NCBI GenBank assembly: GCA_026018925.1
Contig: JAKSZU010000008.1
Location: 6,624,415 to 6,688,414, forward strand
DNA length: 64,000 bases
Source: Tupaia tana
Lineage: Eukaryota; Chordata; Mammalia; Scandentia; Tupaiidae
Reading direction: 5' to 3'
Below the pieces are notes generated by a model that was not told the DNA's origin, ran no database searches, and saw only the letters and a list, made by a program, of their open reading frames with translations. The position numbers and the translations under genes were made by a program. Below, piece after piece: positions 1 through 12,433 of this stretch; position 1 is the first letter of the stretch, and the number at the start of each line of letters is the position of its first letter.

Positions 1-93
1 CGATGTGAGTTTAAGCCACCAGGTCCGGGACTCGAACCATGGTCGACTACATGGGAGTCCAGGGACATAGCCATTACGCCAACTGCTGGCCCC
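1..93 (-). mobile_element. SINE-A, cut by window edge
   Basis: Reverse complement of the tRNA-like head (GGGCCAGCAGTTGGCGTAAT and onward) with B box GGTTCGAGTCC. The body is beyond the window. It lies just past an RB1CC1 splice donor, in gene-sense orientation. Confidence 0.85.
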
Positions 94-130
94 AAAACTT
101 CCTTTTTCTAAGAGAAGTCTGAAAAGGTAC

Positions 131-301
131 CTGAGCAAGCTCTTTCTGCTCATTCACAAGCCGGCTGCAGCTAGCAATCATCTGGTCCAGGGCATACAGG
201 CGATCTTCAAGCCCTTTAATGGCTTTCATATTCTGATTATCAAGTTTGGCAATAGTCTGACGGCATTCTGCTATAAATGGTCGAATAATCCGTGGATCAA
301 G
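131..301 (-). CDS. RB1CC1: RB1CC1 exon, residues 334-390
   Basis: The acceptor is AATTTAG before C301 and the donor is GTACCT (130-125). The exon is 171 nt, 57 codons in phase 0, beginning LDPRIIRPFIAECRQTIAKL and ending RLVNEQKELAQ. It encodes helices of the FIP200 N-terminal hub. A minus-strand SINE (1-93) begins about 31 bp past the donor. The next exon lies outside the window. Confidence 0.95.
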
Positions 302-3300
302 CTAAATTAAAAGGAAATACATATGAATACAATTTGCAGCAAATAATTTAAAACATGTTTTATATAACTGATACACAGCGTGAGAGAAAATAAAAATGAT
401 ATAAACAGAAAAGCAGAGGCACGGAAGATTTAAGTTATACTTTAACAAGAAGGTCAAATCAGGATAAATGCCATTCTAATAGTACGGAATACACTAGAAT
501 ATGTAATTAGAAATATAGTCACAGGATTCATACACTTGAATCAATGCTATAACTTAATTCTCAACACCTCTCAGAAAATGTTATTTTCAGGTTCTTATGA
601 AGTACAGCAGAGTTAATGGCTAAAACTCATTCCTTGGTCATTAATTCTCTTACCAATCTAAATTATATCCCTAATATATTGACTTCTTTGATCAAACTTA
701 CCTCCCTCCTAGTAAGTTTATAAATCCATCTCTATCTCCTTGAGTAATCTAGTTGATGAACTCTCTCTTCAACTTTTCTTACTTTTCAACTTTTTCTGTT
801 CCCTGTCTCTAATTCTATGAATTTGATGGAATTCATGGCACAGCCCCAAAATTTTCAACACTACTCATTTCCCTTGAAAGAATATTTTACCCTAGCTGCA
901 TTTTCCATAAACAACTGCTTAGCCAAAGACCACCAATGACCTCCTATCACTTGAGCCCCTGACACATTTAGCATTGTAGAAAACTTTTTCCAGGCTTTAC
1001 AGGCTTTGGGACATGACCGTTGCTGTTTCTCTCACAGTATTCATCTCTGGCTCCTTTTTCTCTACTCTTCAGCAACTATTGATGATCTAGAAGGAGTATG
1101 CCCTTAGCTCATTATTACTATTTGGTATATGATATCAGAATCAAGCATAGCTTTTATCACAGTAACCTCTTGGCCTATTTTAGTCCCTAATCTATCACAT
1201 AAATTCTGTGTTTCTGATGACAGCTGCTATTACTGACTTATGGCTGTTTTTTGATACTCAAATGGCTTTTTTCCTCCATCCACAAATAACATCCAATAAA
1301 TGTAGACTACAGCCAAGGTTTCAGTGAAATGATACCAGCAAATCTCTCCAGGTTCACCATCTTTTCAAGCTAAGTTGCCTATTACTTCAAGATACATCCA
1401 GTATTTTTCTGCCTCTGATCTTTATTCACATTACTTATACTACCTAGATGTTTAATTCCACCTCTGTCTCTATTTAGAGATCCTACTCAAAGACTATCTC
1501 CTTCACATTGTCTTTTTGCTCTTGATGATCCAAAGGACCGTAACTTTAGTTTATGTACACAGAAACCAAAGTGTACTAGTCTATTCTACTGTTATTAAGA
1601 ATCTAGTGCTAGTGGGAGGATGCATTTCTTAGACCACCAAAAACAAAATAACCAGGGCCATTATTTAAATACAGATAGCATTCATTTCACACAATATCAC
1701 TTTAACTGAACTTGTAATGTGAACATTTCTTCACTCCCTCTTCTCAATTTTGTGATAACTGAGCCCAATGCACATACATTTCTATTCTATGATACAAATC
1801 AGTCTCATTATAAAGTATTAATGAAATAATTAATAAAGAAATAGAAACCGACTAAAACTAGCTGAAATTACAACTTGAGTAAAATTATAATTACACTTAA
1901 ACTTAATATAGCAATGATTTAAATAAAATAAACCAAACACCAAGGCTCCTAATTATGTTTCTATATTTTGTAATTCACTGGAAGTATAAATTGCTGCACT
2001 GACAACCACAGGACAGTATTTATTATTCACTGAATAGAGTTTATAAAACATAACTTTCCTAAAATGTCATTGTACTTCATAATAATCTTTTGTTCACCGA
2101 TAATGGCAATTTAAATTTCCAAATAGTGTTTGAAGAAATGTTTTGGATGACATATATTTAAATCACAGAGTTATATTAGTAACTATTTAGTAAATTTTCA
2201 ATAACTACCACTTTATGTTACACTAATTTTTACTGTTGGTCTGTTTGACACATTTATAACTTTTTTATAGTGTTATTTATTGCTGCCTTAGAGAAAGAAC
2301 TATAATAACCAGTTTCTTACTCTTTCAATTCTTAACCATCTGACCTTCAAACCTACCCCCCATTGCAAAGAACAAGCAACAATATTCCTTAAGATGACAA
2401 GCTGCCTGAGTGAAATACTAAGATTCCGTAAATCATTCTGGTACTAATCTGGACAGCTTACAAAGGAGCTAAGTGCACATTCTTCTAATTATGACTCGTC
2501 AGAAGCACGAATCAGTTTGCTTTTTGTAGTACAATCTGAAATAGAACATCCAAGAGTCATTCTAGCAAGAAAATAAAATCTAAGAGACTAAAACTTTTCC
2601 CAACAGATTAAAACTGGGGAAAAACTAAGCACTTCATGAAACTATTGAGTTTTCAGAAGAGTCAGGACATATAATATATTATGAATTTTCTGAAAACCCA
2701 GTAGCATATTATCAAATCACACAAAATGAAGCTGGAGATAAAAAATATTAAGTGACTTTCCAAATTCTAAATTCTAAAATACCTGCCTTGACTAATTTCC
2801 TAAGAAAGAAATATGTGTCTCCATGGAAATACATGCTATTAACACAAATATTGCTGCAATTAGGATTAGTCTATAAAAATGATGGCATTAAACAAAATAT
2901 ACTTATACCACAGTATCAAATCTTGGCACATCTTTAAAATATACTGGCAGACAGCATGACTGCTAACAGATATCAACTTGTTTAGTTGTTTTAGACAACA
3001 ATTTAATAAACATGAGATAAAAAGGAAGCATTTCTGATCACTGAGAAATCCCATCTTCAGAGTTCAATCAATCATTAGAAATGCCAAAAGTTGTATCAAG
3101 AGTACACAGATCTAATAAACAGGAAGAAAATGTTAATTTAATGAAAATATTTAAATGCCACATATTACGCAATAAATCCTATCTATAGAACATAATATAG
3201 TGCACAAAAGGTAAGCAAAAATATAGAAACACATTTCTTTTAAATAGGTTTTCACAACTTTCATCTAGGAGCCACATGAAATGAATGAGTGCTGTAATAC

Positions 3301-3368
3301 AGGTAGTATTCTAGTCATGTTACCTCATCTTATAACAAATACACATAACCAAGTGAGAGCTTCTATTC
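302..3368. other. Intronic DNA, mostly unassigned
   Basis: AT-rich intron sequence with no SINE and no coding signal. The pyrimidine-rich part at about 860-1560 resembles an old L2 LINE fragment in composition, but I cannot align it with confidence. Confidence 0.4.
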
Positions 3369-3508
3369 TGGCTGGCAGAGCTGGAGGGAGGATCACGGCA
3401 TGAGCACCCTGTTGGGGATGCCCATCTCTCCTTTTCCTTCACTCCCTCTCTGCCCCTCTCCTCTGTCTCCCTCTCACATGGTAGAAAAACGAAAAGTTAA
3501 AAAATAAA
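3369..3508 (+). mobile_element. Degenerate SINE fragment
   Basis: CTGGCTGGCAGAGC-like head, CCCTCTC-rich tract and an A-rich end resemble a strongly decayed, internally deleted SINE-B. Confidence 0.35.
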
Positions 3509-3663
3509 AGCAGAGGTATTAGATCTCCAAACTTAAAAATTTTGACAAGTGTACTGTAGGAGACGCCGATACAAAATACAACCTTTTATTTATGATTATA
3601 AAATACAACTAAAAACACAATATTTGAAGGATCTCAGACAGGTATACTATTCAAAATTTCTTT

Positions 3664-3919
3664 TCTTTTTTTTTTTTTTTTTGGAGAGTTTTTTGCTATA
3701 GAGCGCATGCACTCGCCAGACAGAGAGACAGAAAGCGAGAAATCACCCCCCAGGAGGGATGGCCACGCCACAACCCCTTCTCCTCTGTTCTCCTCTCAGG
3801 ATCTTGGGCACGCACACACACGCGCCCAGCGTGAGTTTTAAGCCACCGGGTCCAGGACACGAACCATGGTTGACTACATGGGAGTCCAGCAACATAGCCA
3901 TTACGCTAACTGCTGGTCC
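3664..3919 (-). mobile_element. SINE-A2
   Basis: Full length with poly(T) start (tail on the minus strand). The TSD TCAAAATTTCTTT is perfect at 3651-3663 and 3920-3932. The B box reads GGTTCGTGTCC, consistent with decay of the A2 form GGTTCGCGTCC. Confidence 0.92.
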
Positions 3920-4312
3920 TCAAAATTTCTTTCTAAAAAAGTCAGAAAAAGGTTCCTTTTAAGGAGATGGTGATTGAAAAGAAGTATTAAGATGACAAGT
4001 TGGGTAATGGGAATATTCACTAACTTCTTTTGAGTCCTGGCTACTCCTTAACTAATATTTAACACCTGTACACTTTACCATACGTAAATCACTTATTATG
4101 CTAGACATCTTACTTACATGATCTCAAATAATCACCTGAAGTTTATGGTGAATTCAGAAATGGTATTTTAGGATTAAATCTAGACTGAAAAGTTTCACTA
4201 CAAGGTCTTTACTTCCATTGTACCGTAATCACCTCTTTATTATATAAAACATTTAGTATAAATGAGTAAAATAATTTAATTAAATGACAAATATCAAATT
4301 AACATTACTTAC

Positions 4313-4739
4313 TCTGCTCATAGAATCAAAGCACTTCCTGACCAAAGATTCCACATCATTAGGTCTATCTTGAACATTTATCCAGTCTAACAAAGAAACA
4401 TTAAAAAAAGGCAGATCACCCTCTTTAGCATCTTTTGAAGTTTCATCTTGGTGGACAGTACTTTGACAACATTCCCTAATTTCACTGCCACTCTCAGCAT
4501 CTGCGTTGTCTGGGGCTACATGTTCCACTGACTTGTGAAGTGAGGTTAATGAGGATTTGTTAGTTGTTCTAGGCATATCAGGAGAGAGCACCAGTTCAGT
4601 GGATCTTTTCATCTCGTTTTTTTCTGAGTCTTCATGTTCAGGTAAAGAATCCGGTCTTTCCAAACATTCCCTGTAACTATGTCTTGTTAGGCACTCCAAC
4701 AGTGGAATCTTGGCCATTACCGAAACCGCAGTTCCTAAG
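4313..4739 (-). CDS. RB1CC1: RB1CC1 exon, residues 191-333
   Basis: The acceptor is TTTTAAG before C4739 and the donor is GTAAGT (4312-4307). The exon is 427 nt. It opens LGTAVSVMAKIPLLECLTRH, passes through an acidic, Ser-rich and probably disordered stretch (about residues 220-290), then the conserved block DLPFFNVSLLDWINVQDRPN, and ends CFDSMSR. Most differences from human fall in the disordered stretch, including loss of one Gln (HQDET for HQQDET). The Met at 4717 is internal, not a start. Confidence 0.95.
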
Positions 4740-5711
4740 CTTAAAACACAAAGGATCTGTCAGTAAAACAATTAGACTGTTCTAGTTAGGAATTAGCAGG
4801 TTTGAGTGAAATCACATTTTTATTATTATACACATAAATCTTATCACCTCCCTATTACATTATACATACATAAACTCACCTACGACCTGAAAGAATTCTA
4901 ATTTAGCAGACAGAGGATATCGTTAATAGATTAAAATGTCACTCCAACATAAAGTTATCTAGATTGTATTAAACAAATGTACTTTTATCAAACTACAAGG
5001 TATAACAAATTCAAATTTACAAAAATTCACCATAGCAGTCACTTAGAATATAACTTTCTGTCTTTAAGCCAATCAAATATACTTGATATATTTAAAGCAC
5101 AGGAAAAACTAATAATCTTAAAAAAGATTAGGCTAATTCTTGCACTCACAATATCTCTAAAACAGATAGGCAGGTTTATGTTATTGAAAGGATGAAAAAA
5201 TCCTTGATGATCTGAGATCTATAAAACCACATGTAAAATGATGCAGGATCTTACATTAAATTGACATACAGAGACAAAACTCTCCAAAAAATAGTTACTT
5301 GAAGAGGTTACTAAACTTCAGAAAGATCTTTATAAGTCTTACACATTCTCTTTCCTCCCAAGATTTCTTTTAATTGTCAACTTCAAATCTACCTAAACAT
5401 TCATACCACAAAACAGAGAAACCTATAAAGAGGTTACCTAAATTTTAAAAAGAAAAAAAAAAAAAAAAAGAGGGGAATAAAAGGGAAGGAAATACAGTAT
5501 CTGCATCCGTTTCACTAAGTAAATTTTAAAAACCAAAAGAATCAAAAAGAAAACAAAAAATTGAACGAAAAATAATGAAAATAGACATACGCACACACGC
5601 AATGAAGTTATATTCATGCTTAATTATTACTATATCTTTACATTAATCATAGCCCTTTCAAAAAAAATCCAATGGGTATTAGATGTGATTTTATGCAAAG
5701 AACTAAATGAG

Positions 5712-5956
5712 GGTGAGCCTCATGGCTGAGAGAGCCAAATCTCACATGGCCAACTACAGCTAGAAACCAAAAAAAAAAACACCGAGTGTTCTGTGTGCAT
5801 GCCCAAAATCCTGACAGGAAGGAGGAATGGAAGAAGAGGGGATAACAGTGTGACCATGTCCCATCATGGATTGTTCACTCTTGCTCTCTCTCACTCTCTC
5901 TCTCCCTTTCTAATCAGTGCACAAACTTCCTGACAAAAAAAAAACTAAAAAGCCAC
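5712..5956 (+). mobile_element. Old SINE-A relative
   Basis: Diverged head and body (GTGTGCATGCCCAAAATCCTGA) with TSD CTAAATGAG at 5703-5711 and 5957-5965. Confidence 0.75.
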
Positions 5957-6182
5957 CTAAATGAGAGACAAAACAAAGTGTTTTGTTTTTTTTTTTCCCA
6001 TCTTGTCAAACTTCTACTAGTATATCAATACTTTAAAAATAAATTAAAATTGTCCTGGATTGTCCAATGTTTGATAACTTTTTTATTTCTGTGAGACTTA
6101 TTTTTACATCTTACTTTCTTCTTATTGAGAAAGAGACAGGCAAAGATTTTTGGTTTTATAAATGGTTTCAAAAGTATTTTGC

Positions 6183-6401
6183 AGGGGAGGAGGCGGCAGA
6201 TGGCTGCCTGGACTCCCACATGGCCAACCCTAGACCTGCCAGCTGGAGAACCACATCAGGCACGTGTATGTACGAGCCCAAGCCCCAGGAGGAGAGCGCA
6301 AGAGGAAGGACTGTGGCAGGGCTATACCTCTGGGGCTGTTTTCTTACTCTCCTTCTCTCTGTCTTTCTCTCTCTGACAAGAGCACGTATCCTATGACAAA
6401 A
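6183..6401 (+). mobile_element. Old SINE-A relative
   Basis: GGCGGCAGATGGCTGCCTGG head, CACGTGTATG body and CTCTCTCTGACAAGAGCACG end. The head has lost the B-box arm. Confidence 0.7.
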
Positions 6402-6682
6402 TCTAAAATATGTATCTTGTGCCTTTTTCATAAATAAAGTAACTTAAGGAAAAGAAATGTGGGAGGCTTGCTAAAAACATGGTTAAAAAAATTGATCACA
6501 ACTTTTAAATTATAAATTTATAAATCTGTAAAAACGATAATCTGCAAAGTACTAGCATGAATGACTCAAAAGTAAACCTCAGTCACTACAAATACATGAC
6601 CTTACAAATGGACTAAAACTAGTAATAAATGTCAAAGTAATTTTAAACAAGAATTTTTTATCCATTTTAATGGCAAACATAC

Positions 6683-6885
6683 TGAGTAAGTTTTAACTTG
6701 ATGTCTTCTATGGATTGCAGATAATTTGAATAAATACTTTCAAATTTGAAAAGTAGCTTCTGGTATGAATTGGAACAGTCCTCCAGATTGGCCATGATTG
6801 CAGCCCAGCCTTGATGCTGGAGATGTTCGTCATGGACAAGGCCTTCACAAAAAGAACAGAGCTTCTTGGCAACTTCATACATTTC
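6683..6885 (-). CDS. RB1CC1: RB1CC1 exon, residues 124-190 plus 2 nt
   Basis: The acceptor is CAATACAG before 6885 and the donor is GTATGT (6682-6677). The exon is 203 nt and reads EMYEVAKKLCSFCEGLVHDE and onward to SIEDIKLKLT, then CA, which joins C4739 to make His191. It belongs to the alpha-helical N-terminal scaffold and appears identical to the mammalian protein over this stretch as far as I recall it. A frame continuing past the donor ends quickly in the intron and is not coding. Confidence 0.95.
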
Positions 6886-8004
6886 CTGTATTGAAAAAGA
6901 CCATAAAAGAAGGCAATGGTTTTGTACACATGTTTGCATATGTATATATACAGGTATGCATAAATACAACATAAGCACATTTTAATGTGTTTTTAAAGGA
7001 CTATTTTAATTAATACTGTTCATGCCTATAAGAACCTAAAAGTAACACAGGATATAAATGCTGAGGTGTTTCTGAGCAAGTAGCCTAAAAGAGGTCAACC
7101 AAGGGTCCTGTAAGATGAAACCTCTGAAAAATAGAAGAGTGGAGGGTTCCTATGTTCTTATTGATGACTAAGGTACTAAGATATTCCACCTCAAATGTAA
7201 CTCTCCTCTAAAGAACTATCTCAAGCCAGATTTACTAAAAAAATTGTTTTTGCATAAGGCAGAAACTAAAAACTAAAAACATGTACTTCTCATTAATGTA
7301 ACAGGAATACATTTTGTAACCTACTGAAATTCTTGAAAATACTTTATGTCAACAGGGAAAACAGTGAGAATGAAAATTTAGGATTCAATTCTAGAGAAAA
7401 GAGTAAATTACTAGAAAGCAATGTAGAATATCTAAATATTACAATTCCTGTTACAAAACATTTTAATATAATAGAAACTAAGATCATTCCAACTTTGTTA
7501 AGTGCTATAAGACAGATATAAAAATCAAGAAATGGGTAAGGAGAAGGCTTTCTGAAAATAAAAAAATACTTAAATACTGAGATGTGAAATGAATACGAAC
7601 AAAACTGCAAGAGAAATGGAGGAAAAGAAGAGAGTAATGTAACTCAGGCAAGGAAATGGAAAATATGTATCATTGATTAGAACAAAACGTGAGAAAAGGA
7701 GAGCAAGGAGAGAACCAGATGATGAAACACTCAGAAAATACTAAGGTAAAGGTGTTGGACTTTACTCACAAAACAACCACTTCCGAAGGATTCTTTAATG
7801 TGGATGAACACGATCAAACACATGCTAGGAAGATTGATAAGCCAAAGTGATCCTAACAAAAACAAAGCTAATGTTCAAAAAAATACCATAAAGCCATAGT
7901 AACCTAAAGTAGCATGGTATCTGGATAAAAACATATACAGCAGGATAGAGAACCCAGAAACAAATCCATGTATATACAGCCGATTAATTTTCAACAAAGG
8001 CATA

Positions 8005-8286
8005 GGGACCAGCAGTTAGTGTAATGGCTATGTCGCTGGACTCCCACGTAGTCGACCGCGGTTCGAGTCCCGGACCCGGCGGCTTAAACTCACGCCGGGC
8101 GCGTGTGCGTGCGTGCCCAAGATCCCGAGAGGAGAATGGAGGAGAAGGGATTGCGGCGTGGCCATCCCCCATGGGGGGTGATTTCCTGCTTTCTATCTCT
8201 CTGTCTCTCTCTGTTTGGCGAGCGCACGCGCCCTATAGCAAAAACCTCTCCAAAAAAAAAAGAAAAAAAAAAAAAAAAAAAAAAGA
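8005..8286 (+). mobile_element. SINE-A inside L1
   Basis: Near-consensus copy, intact B box GGTTCGAGTCC and a long A-rich tail. It splits L1 ORF2-derived sequence. Confidence 0.9.
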
Positions 8287-8796
8287 AAATATCTGCAAAC
8301 TAATCACCTGACAAGAGACTATGATCCGGCACTCACAAGGATGTCAAAAAGATCAAAGCCAAACAAACAAAAACCAAGAAATGGACATATGATTTGAATA
8401 AATTATTTCTTAAAAGTAGACATACAAATGGCTAACAGGTGCATTAAAAAAGCTCAACTTCTTTAACCACCAAGGAAATACAAACCAAAACGACAATTAG
8501 CTATCACCTAAGTCCAGTTAGAATGGCAATTATGTAAAATGCATAAAAACAACAAGTGGTGACAAGGATGCAAACAAAAAACTCTAATGCTGTTGGTGGG
8601 AATATACTTTAGGTACCATGGAAAACAATATGGAAGTCTCTCAAATATCTAAATCTCACTGTTGGATATATATTCAAAAGAAAGGAAATAAGTTTGCTGA
8701 AGAGATAGCTACACAGGCTTATTGCAGCACTATTCATAGATACACAATCGACCTATGTACCCCTCAACAATAGAATGGATAAAGAAAATGTGGTAT

Positions 8797-9019
8797 ATAT
8801 AGGGCCAGCTAGGTGGGATGGATTCTAGTTGTCTGACTGGTTGGTTTGAGTCTTAGATCTGGTAGCCGGAAAAGAGGAAAATGGAGATTGGGATTGCAGC
8901 ACAGTCATCCCCCAGTGGGGTGCTTTCTCATTTTCTGCCTCCCCTGCCCAGCCCTCCCAAACCTACCCCACGGCAAGCACATGCGCCCTCTGGCAAATTT
9001 TGAAAAAAGAAAGAAAAAA
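8797..9019 (+). mobile_element. Old SINE inside L1
   Basis: GGCCAGCTAGGTGGGATGG head and GCACATGCGCCCTCTGGCAA end. TSD AAAATGTGGTAT at 8785-8796 and 9020-9031, which is L1 target sequence. Confidence 0.85.
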
Positions 9020-9485
9020 AAAATGTGGTATGTGTACACATTGGACTACCAGACAGACAGTCAATAAAAACAAGACAATTCTGTCATTGGGATAACATGA
9101 AAGAGCTTGGAAATCTTCTGTTAAGTGAAATAAGCCTGATACAGAAAGAGAAAAATCACATGTTCTCACACAGATGTAGAGGCTAAAAAGGTGAACAATT
9201 AGAGAGTAAAATACTGGTTACCAGACGTGACCAAGGTGATGGAGAAGGGGAGGGCAGGGAGCTGTTGGCTGATAGAGTCAAAATCAGTTAGACAGGAGGA
9301 GTAACTTCTAGTATTCTATAGCACGGCAAATAACTACTAATCTATTATCTATTTCAAGACAGCTAAAAGAATTTTGAATGTTACTAATACAAAGTAATTA
9401 TAAGTGTTTGAAGTGATATGCTAATTACCCCAATCTGACCATTACAATGGTATTCATGTATCAAAAAACAATACTTTATAAATAA

Positions 9486-9740
9486 CGGGAAACAGCGTGT
9501 GGCATAATGGTTACATTGCTGGACTCCCCCATAGTCAACTGTGGTTCCAGTCCCAGACTTGGTGACTTAACACTCATGCCGGGCACGTGTGTGTGCATGC
9601 CCAAAATCCCAAGAGGAGAGACTGGAGGAGTAGGGATTGCAGTGTGGCCATCCACCCTGGGTAGTGATTTCTCACTGTCTCTCTCTGTGTCTTTGGCAAG
9701 TACACGCACCCTATAGCAGAAATCTCTCTTTAAAAAAAAT
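9486..9740 (+). mobile_element. SINE-A
   Basis: Head GTGTGGCATAATGGTTACAT, B box GGTTCCAGTCC, complete body and CCCTATAGCAGAAATCTCTC end. It sits just after the old L1 and directly before another SINE-A. Confidence 0.88.
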
Positions 9741-9742
9741 AT

Positions 9743-9840
9743 GGGGGACCAGCAGTTGGTTTAACGGCTATGTCACTGGACCCCCATGTAGACGACTGCA
9801 GTTGAAGTCACAGACCCGGTGACTTAAACTCACATTGGGC

Positions 9841-9880
<40 letters not shown>

Positions 9881-10022
9881 CCAAGATCCCGAGGGGAGAA
9901 TGGAGGAGAAGGGGTTGCGCTGTGGCCATCCCCCCGGGCGGTGATTTCTCACTTCTGTCTCTCTGTCTCTCTCTTTCTGGAGAGCGCATGTGCCCTATAG
10001 CAAAAACCTCTCCAAAAATAAA
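9743..10022 (+). mobile_element. SINE-A with internal TG expansion
   Basis: The GTGTGCGTGCGTG part of the body has grown into an uninterrupted (TG)n at about 9844-9879, showing how this SINE can seed microsatellites. Confidence 0.88.
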
Positions 10023-10259
10023 ACCAAACAATAAATATGAAATCATAATTACAAAATATGTACTAGCTGCACATGTGTACATATGTAACAGAAACACAGA
10101 TAACAGAGAGGCATAACATGCATAATACACAGTCATACCAATAAATTTATGAAAACCCATTGTCATAGACAAAGAATAAGAACAGGAGAACACCATAGGT
10201 ACAGAAGGAATAAATGTTCAAACTTGGTAATTATTTGCAAAATAAAAAATAAATGAACA

Positions 10260-10530
10260 GGGCCAGCTAGGTGACATGGAGTTTAAGACAGTGAATTCCA
10301 CATGGACGACAGTACTGTTTCAATCCCAGACTCAGCAACTTGAAAAATACACTGGGTACACACGTGCATGCAAGACCAAAAATCCCAAAGAGTGCAGTCA
10401 TTCCCCCTGGGAGGTGCTTTCTCACCTGCCCTCTCTCTCTGTCTCTCTAGTGAGGGCACGCATCAATAGCAAATTAAAAAAGTAAGTACGTACGTATGTA
10501 CATACATACATACATACATACATAAATAAA
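10260..10530 (+). mobile_element. Old SINE with TACA-repeat tail
   Basis: GGCCAGCTAGGTGACATGGA head and CTCTCTAGTGAGGGCACGCA end. The tail has become (TACG/TACA)n then AAATAAA (about 10486-10530). Confidence 0.8.
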
Positions 10531-10974
10531 GTTGACCAAAAGATCCCATCACCCTTAGCTATCACTGTGACAAAATTAAAGACAGAAAAATCTTGTCTAT
10601 AGGGTGGGAAAATGGATACTTAGTCAATTTGGAAACAATTATCAAAACAAAATGTATAATATGACATAGCAATTCTGCTTTAAGTACCTGTCCTGGAAAT
10701 ACTGGCACAGACACACAAATACTAAGTATCCAAGTATGGTGACCGTGGGAATGTCGGCGGCTGGAAGACCATCCAAATACTGGGTTGTCAGAAAAGTCAT
10801 GATGCAACTGACGGTGCCTGGCGTGTTTTTAAGTCTCTAGGGATGGCATCCAAACCACAATGAGCTATGCAGGATCCAGTGCCCTTAGCCACCCCTGTTG
10901 AATTAAGTTTTATTTGTTCCTCAATTTCACTCTATTCATTTGAAACTCATATGTAATATCTCCCCCTCCATCTG

Positions 10975-11402
10975 GAGTTTTACTTTGCAGTTTCAGTTAC
11001 CCACAGTCAAACATGGTCCAAAAATAGGTAAGTACAGAGGAGTTAAGATATTTTTACAGAGACAGTACTTTTACATAATTTTATTACAGCATAATGTTTC
11101 ATTATTGTTGTTAATCTCTTACTGGGCCTAATTTATACATTTTTAAGCTTTATCATAGATATGTATGTACTACAAGAAGAAAACATACAAAGAGACTTGA
11201 AAAGTTTGTGGGAAACTAGAATTAAAACAGAAGCTTATTCTGGTGAGAAAAATTTGAAATCCATATATAATTTCTTCCTAATACACATTATCCTTGAACT
11301 TTTTGAAGGCTTATCTCCCTCCCTCCAATATAGGGACTGGTATCATCCAGTTTACTATCCACTGGAGGTCTTGAAACACATCCTTCACAAACGGGGAGGA
11401 AG
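10975..11402 (+). mobile_element. Tigger-type DNA transposon fragment
   Basis: GTTTCAGTTACCCACAGTCA near 10991, TTGTTAATCTCTTACTG near 11108 and CATCCAGTTTACTATCCACT near 11344 with GGAGGTCTTGAA match the ends of mammalian pogo/Tigger elements. A separate inverted-repeat MITE (11190-11312) sits inside it. Confidence 0.6.
11190..11312. mobile_element. Short inverted-repeat MITE, copy 1
   Basis: The terminal arms GACTTGAAAAGTTTGTGGGA and TCCTTGAACTTTTTGAAGGC are imperfect reverse complements, and the inside holds AAAAATTTGAAATCCATATA. Related copies lie at 44127-44233 and 48413-48752. Length and arms suggest a mariner-like non-autonomous element. Confidence 0.55.
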
Positions 11403-11599
11403 TGGTGAGAGCTAAGCTATCCTATTTCGTTATCCTTTAGTTTATTCTCATGTTTAGTATTTCATTTCCTCTACCAGAATGAAGCACCTATACTTTCCAA
11501 CCATATAAAAAAAAAAACAAATTTAAAGGACTCTATTACACAAATCCACATTACAGAATTATGCTTTAAACAATTTTATTCTCTCAAAAGTACTTCTGG

Positions 11600-11861
11600 G
11601 GAACCAGCAGTTAGCGTAATGGCTATGTCACTGGACTCCCACGTAGTCGACCGCGGTTCGCGTCTCGGACCCGGTGGCTTACAACTCACGCCGGGCGCGT
11701 GTGCGTGCGTGCCCAAGATCCCGAGAGGAGAATGGAGGAGAAGGGATTGCGGCGTGACCATCCCCCCTGGGGGGTGATTTCTCGCTTTCTGTCTCTATGT
11801 CTCTCTCTGTCTGTCTGGCGAGCGCACGCGCCCTATAGCGAAAAAACCTCTCCAAAAAAAA
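11600..11861 (+). mobile_element. SINE-A2, first of a four-SINE array
   Basis: Nearly consensus. TSD AAAAGTACTTCTGG at 11586-11599 and 11862-11875. B box GGTTCGCGTCT. Confidence 0.93.
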
Positions 11862-11879
11862 AAAAGTACTTCTGGACTC

Positions 11880-12152
11880 TAGGAACCAGCAGATAGCCTA
11901 ATGGTTATATCTCTGGGCTCCCACATGGCCGACTGCGCTTTGAGTCCCAGACCCGGTAGCTTGAAACTCACACTGGGTGCATGTACACGCGTCCCCAAAA
12001 TCCTGACTGGAGAATGGAGGAGAAGGGATTGCCACATGGCCACCGCACCTCCAGCCCCCACCCAGGGGGTGATTTCTCGCTTTCTTTCTGCCTCTATGTA
12101 TCTCTCTCTGTTGAGCGCACACACCCAATAGCAAAAATCTCTCTTAAAAAAA
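11880..12152 (+). mobile_element. SINE-A, second of the array
   Basis: Older copy (GGAACCAGCAGATAGCCTAA), flanked on both sides by the AAGTACTTCTG motif shared by the whole array. Confidence 0.9.
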
Positions 12153-12162
12153 AGTACTTCTG

Positions 12163-12424
12163 TGGGACCAGCAGTTGGCATAATGGCTATGTCACTGAAC
12201 TCCCAAGTGGTGGACCACAGTTCGAGTCCCAGACCCAGTGGCTTAAACTCATGCTGGGCGTGTGTGACCAAGATTCCAAGAAGAGAATGGAGGAGAAGGG
12301 ATTGCAGTGTGGCCATACCCCCTGGGGGTGATTTCTCACTTTCTGTTTCTCTGTCTTTCTGGCAAGCGCACTTGGCGAGCGCACATGCCCTATAGCAAAA
12401 AAAAACTCTCCAAAAAAAAAAAAA
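12163..12424 (+). mobile_element. SINE-A, third of the array
   Basis: B box GGTTCGAGTCC is decayed to AGTTCGAGTCC. A small duplication (GCAAGCGCACTTGGCGAGCG) lies near the 3' end. The AAGTACTTCTGGG flank follows. Confidence 0.9.
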
Positions 12425-12433
12425 GTACTTCTG

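Larger units (their letters stand above)
7760..9470 (+). mobile_element. L1 LINE, old 3' end with nested SINEs
   Basis: The sequence matches the decayed L1 ORF2 C-terminus and 3' UTR (for example TAGCATGGTATCTGGATAAA near 7911, TTATTGCAGCACTATTCATA near 8718, ACATGTTCTCACACAGATGT near 9158). SINEs at 8005-8286 and 8797-9019 interrupt it, and L1 text resumes after each. It lies in an RB1CC1 intron, antisense to the gene, and is not coding. Confidence 0.85.

Noticed and set aside
4280..4717. Independent 145-aa protein starting at the Met at 4717
   Set aside because: The Met is internal to an RB1CC1 exon that begins at 4739, and the last ten residues are intron read-through beyond the donor at 4312.
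8005..8090. tRNA gene
   Set aside because: The A and B boxes belong to the SINE head. No proper acceptor stem or anticodon stem pairing is seen, and the unit repeats dozens of times with the SINE body.
9844..9879. Repeat array resembling CRISPR-type structure
   Set aside because: It is a (TG)n microsatellite within a SINE. There are no spacers, and the genome is mammalian.
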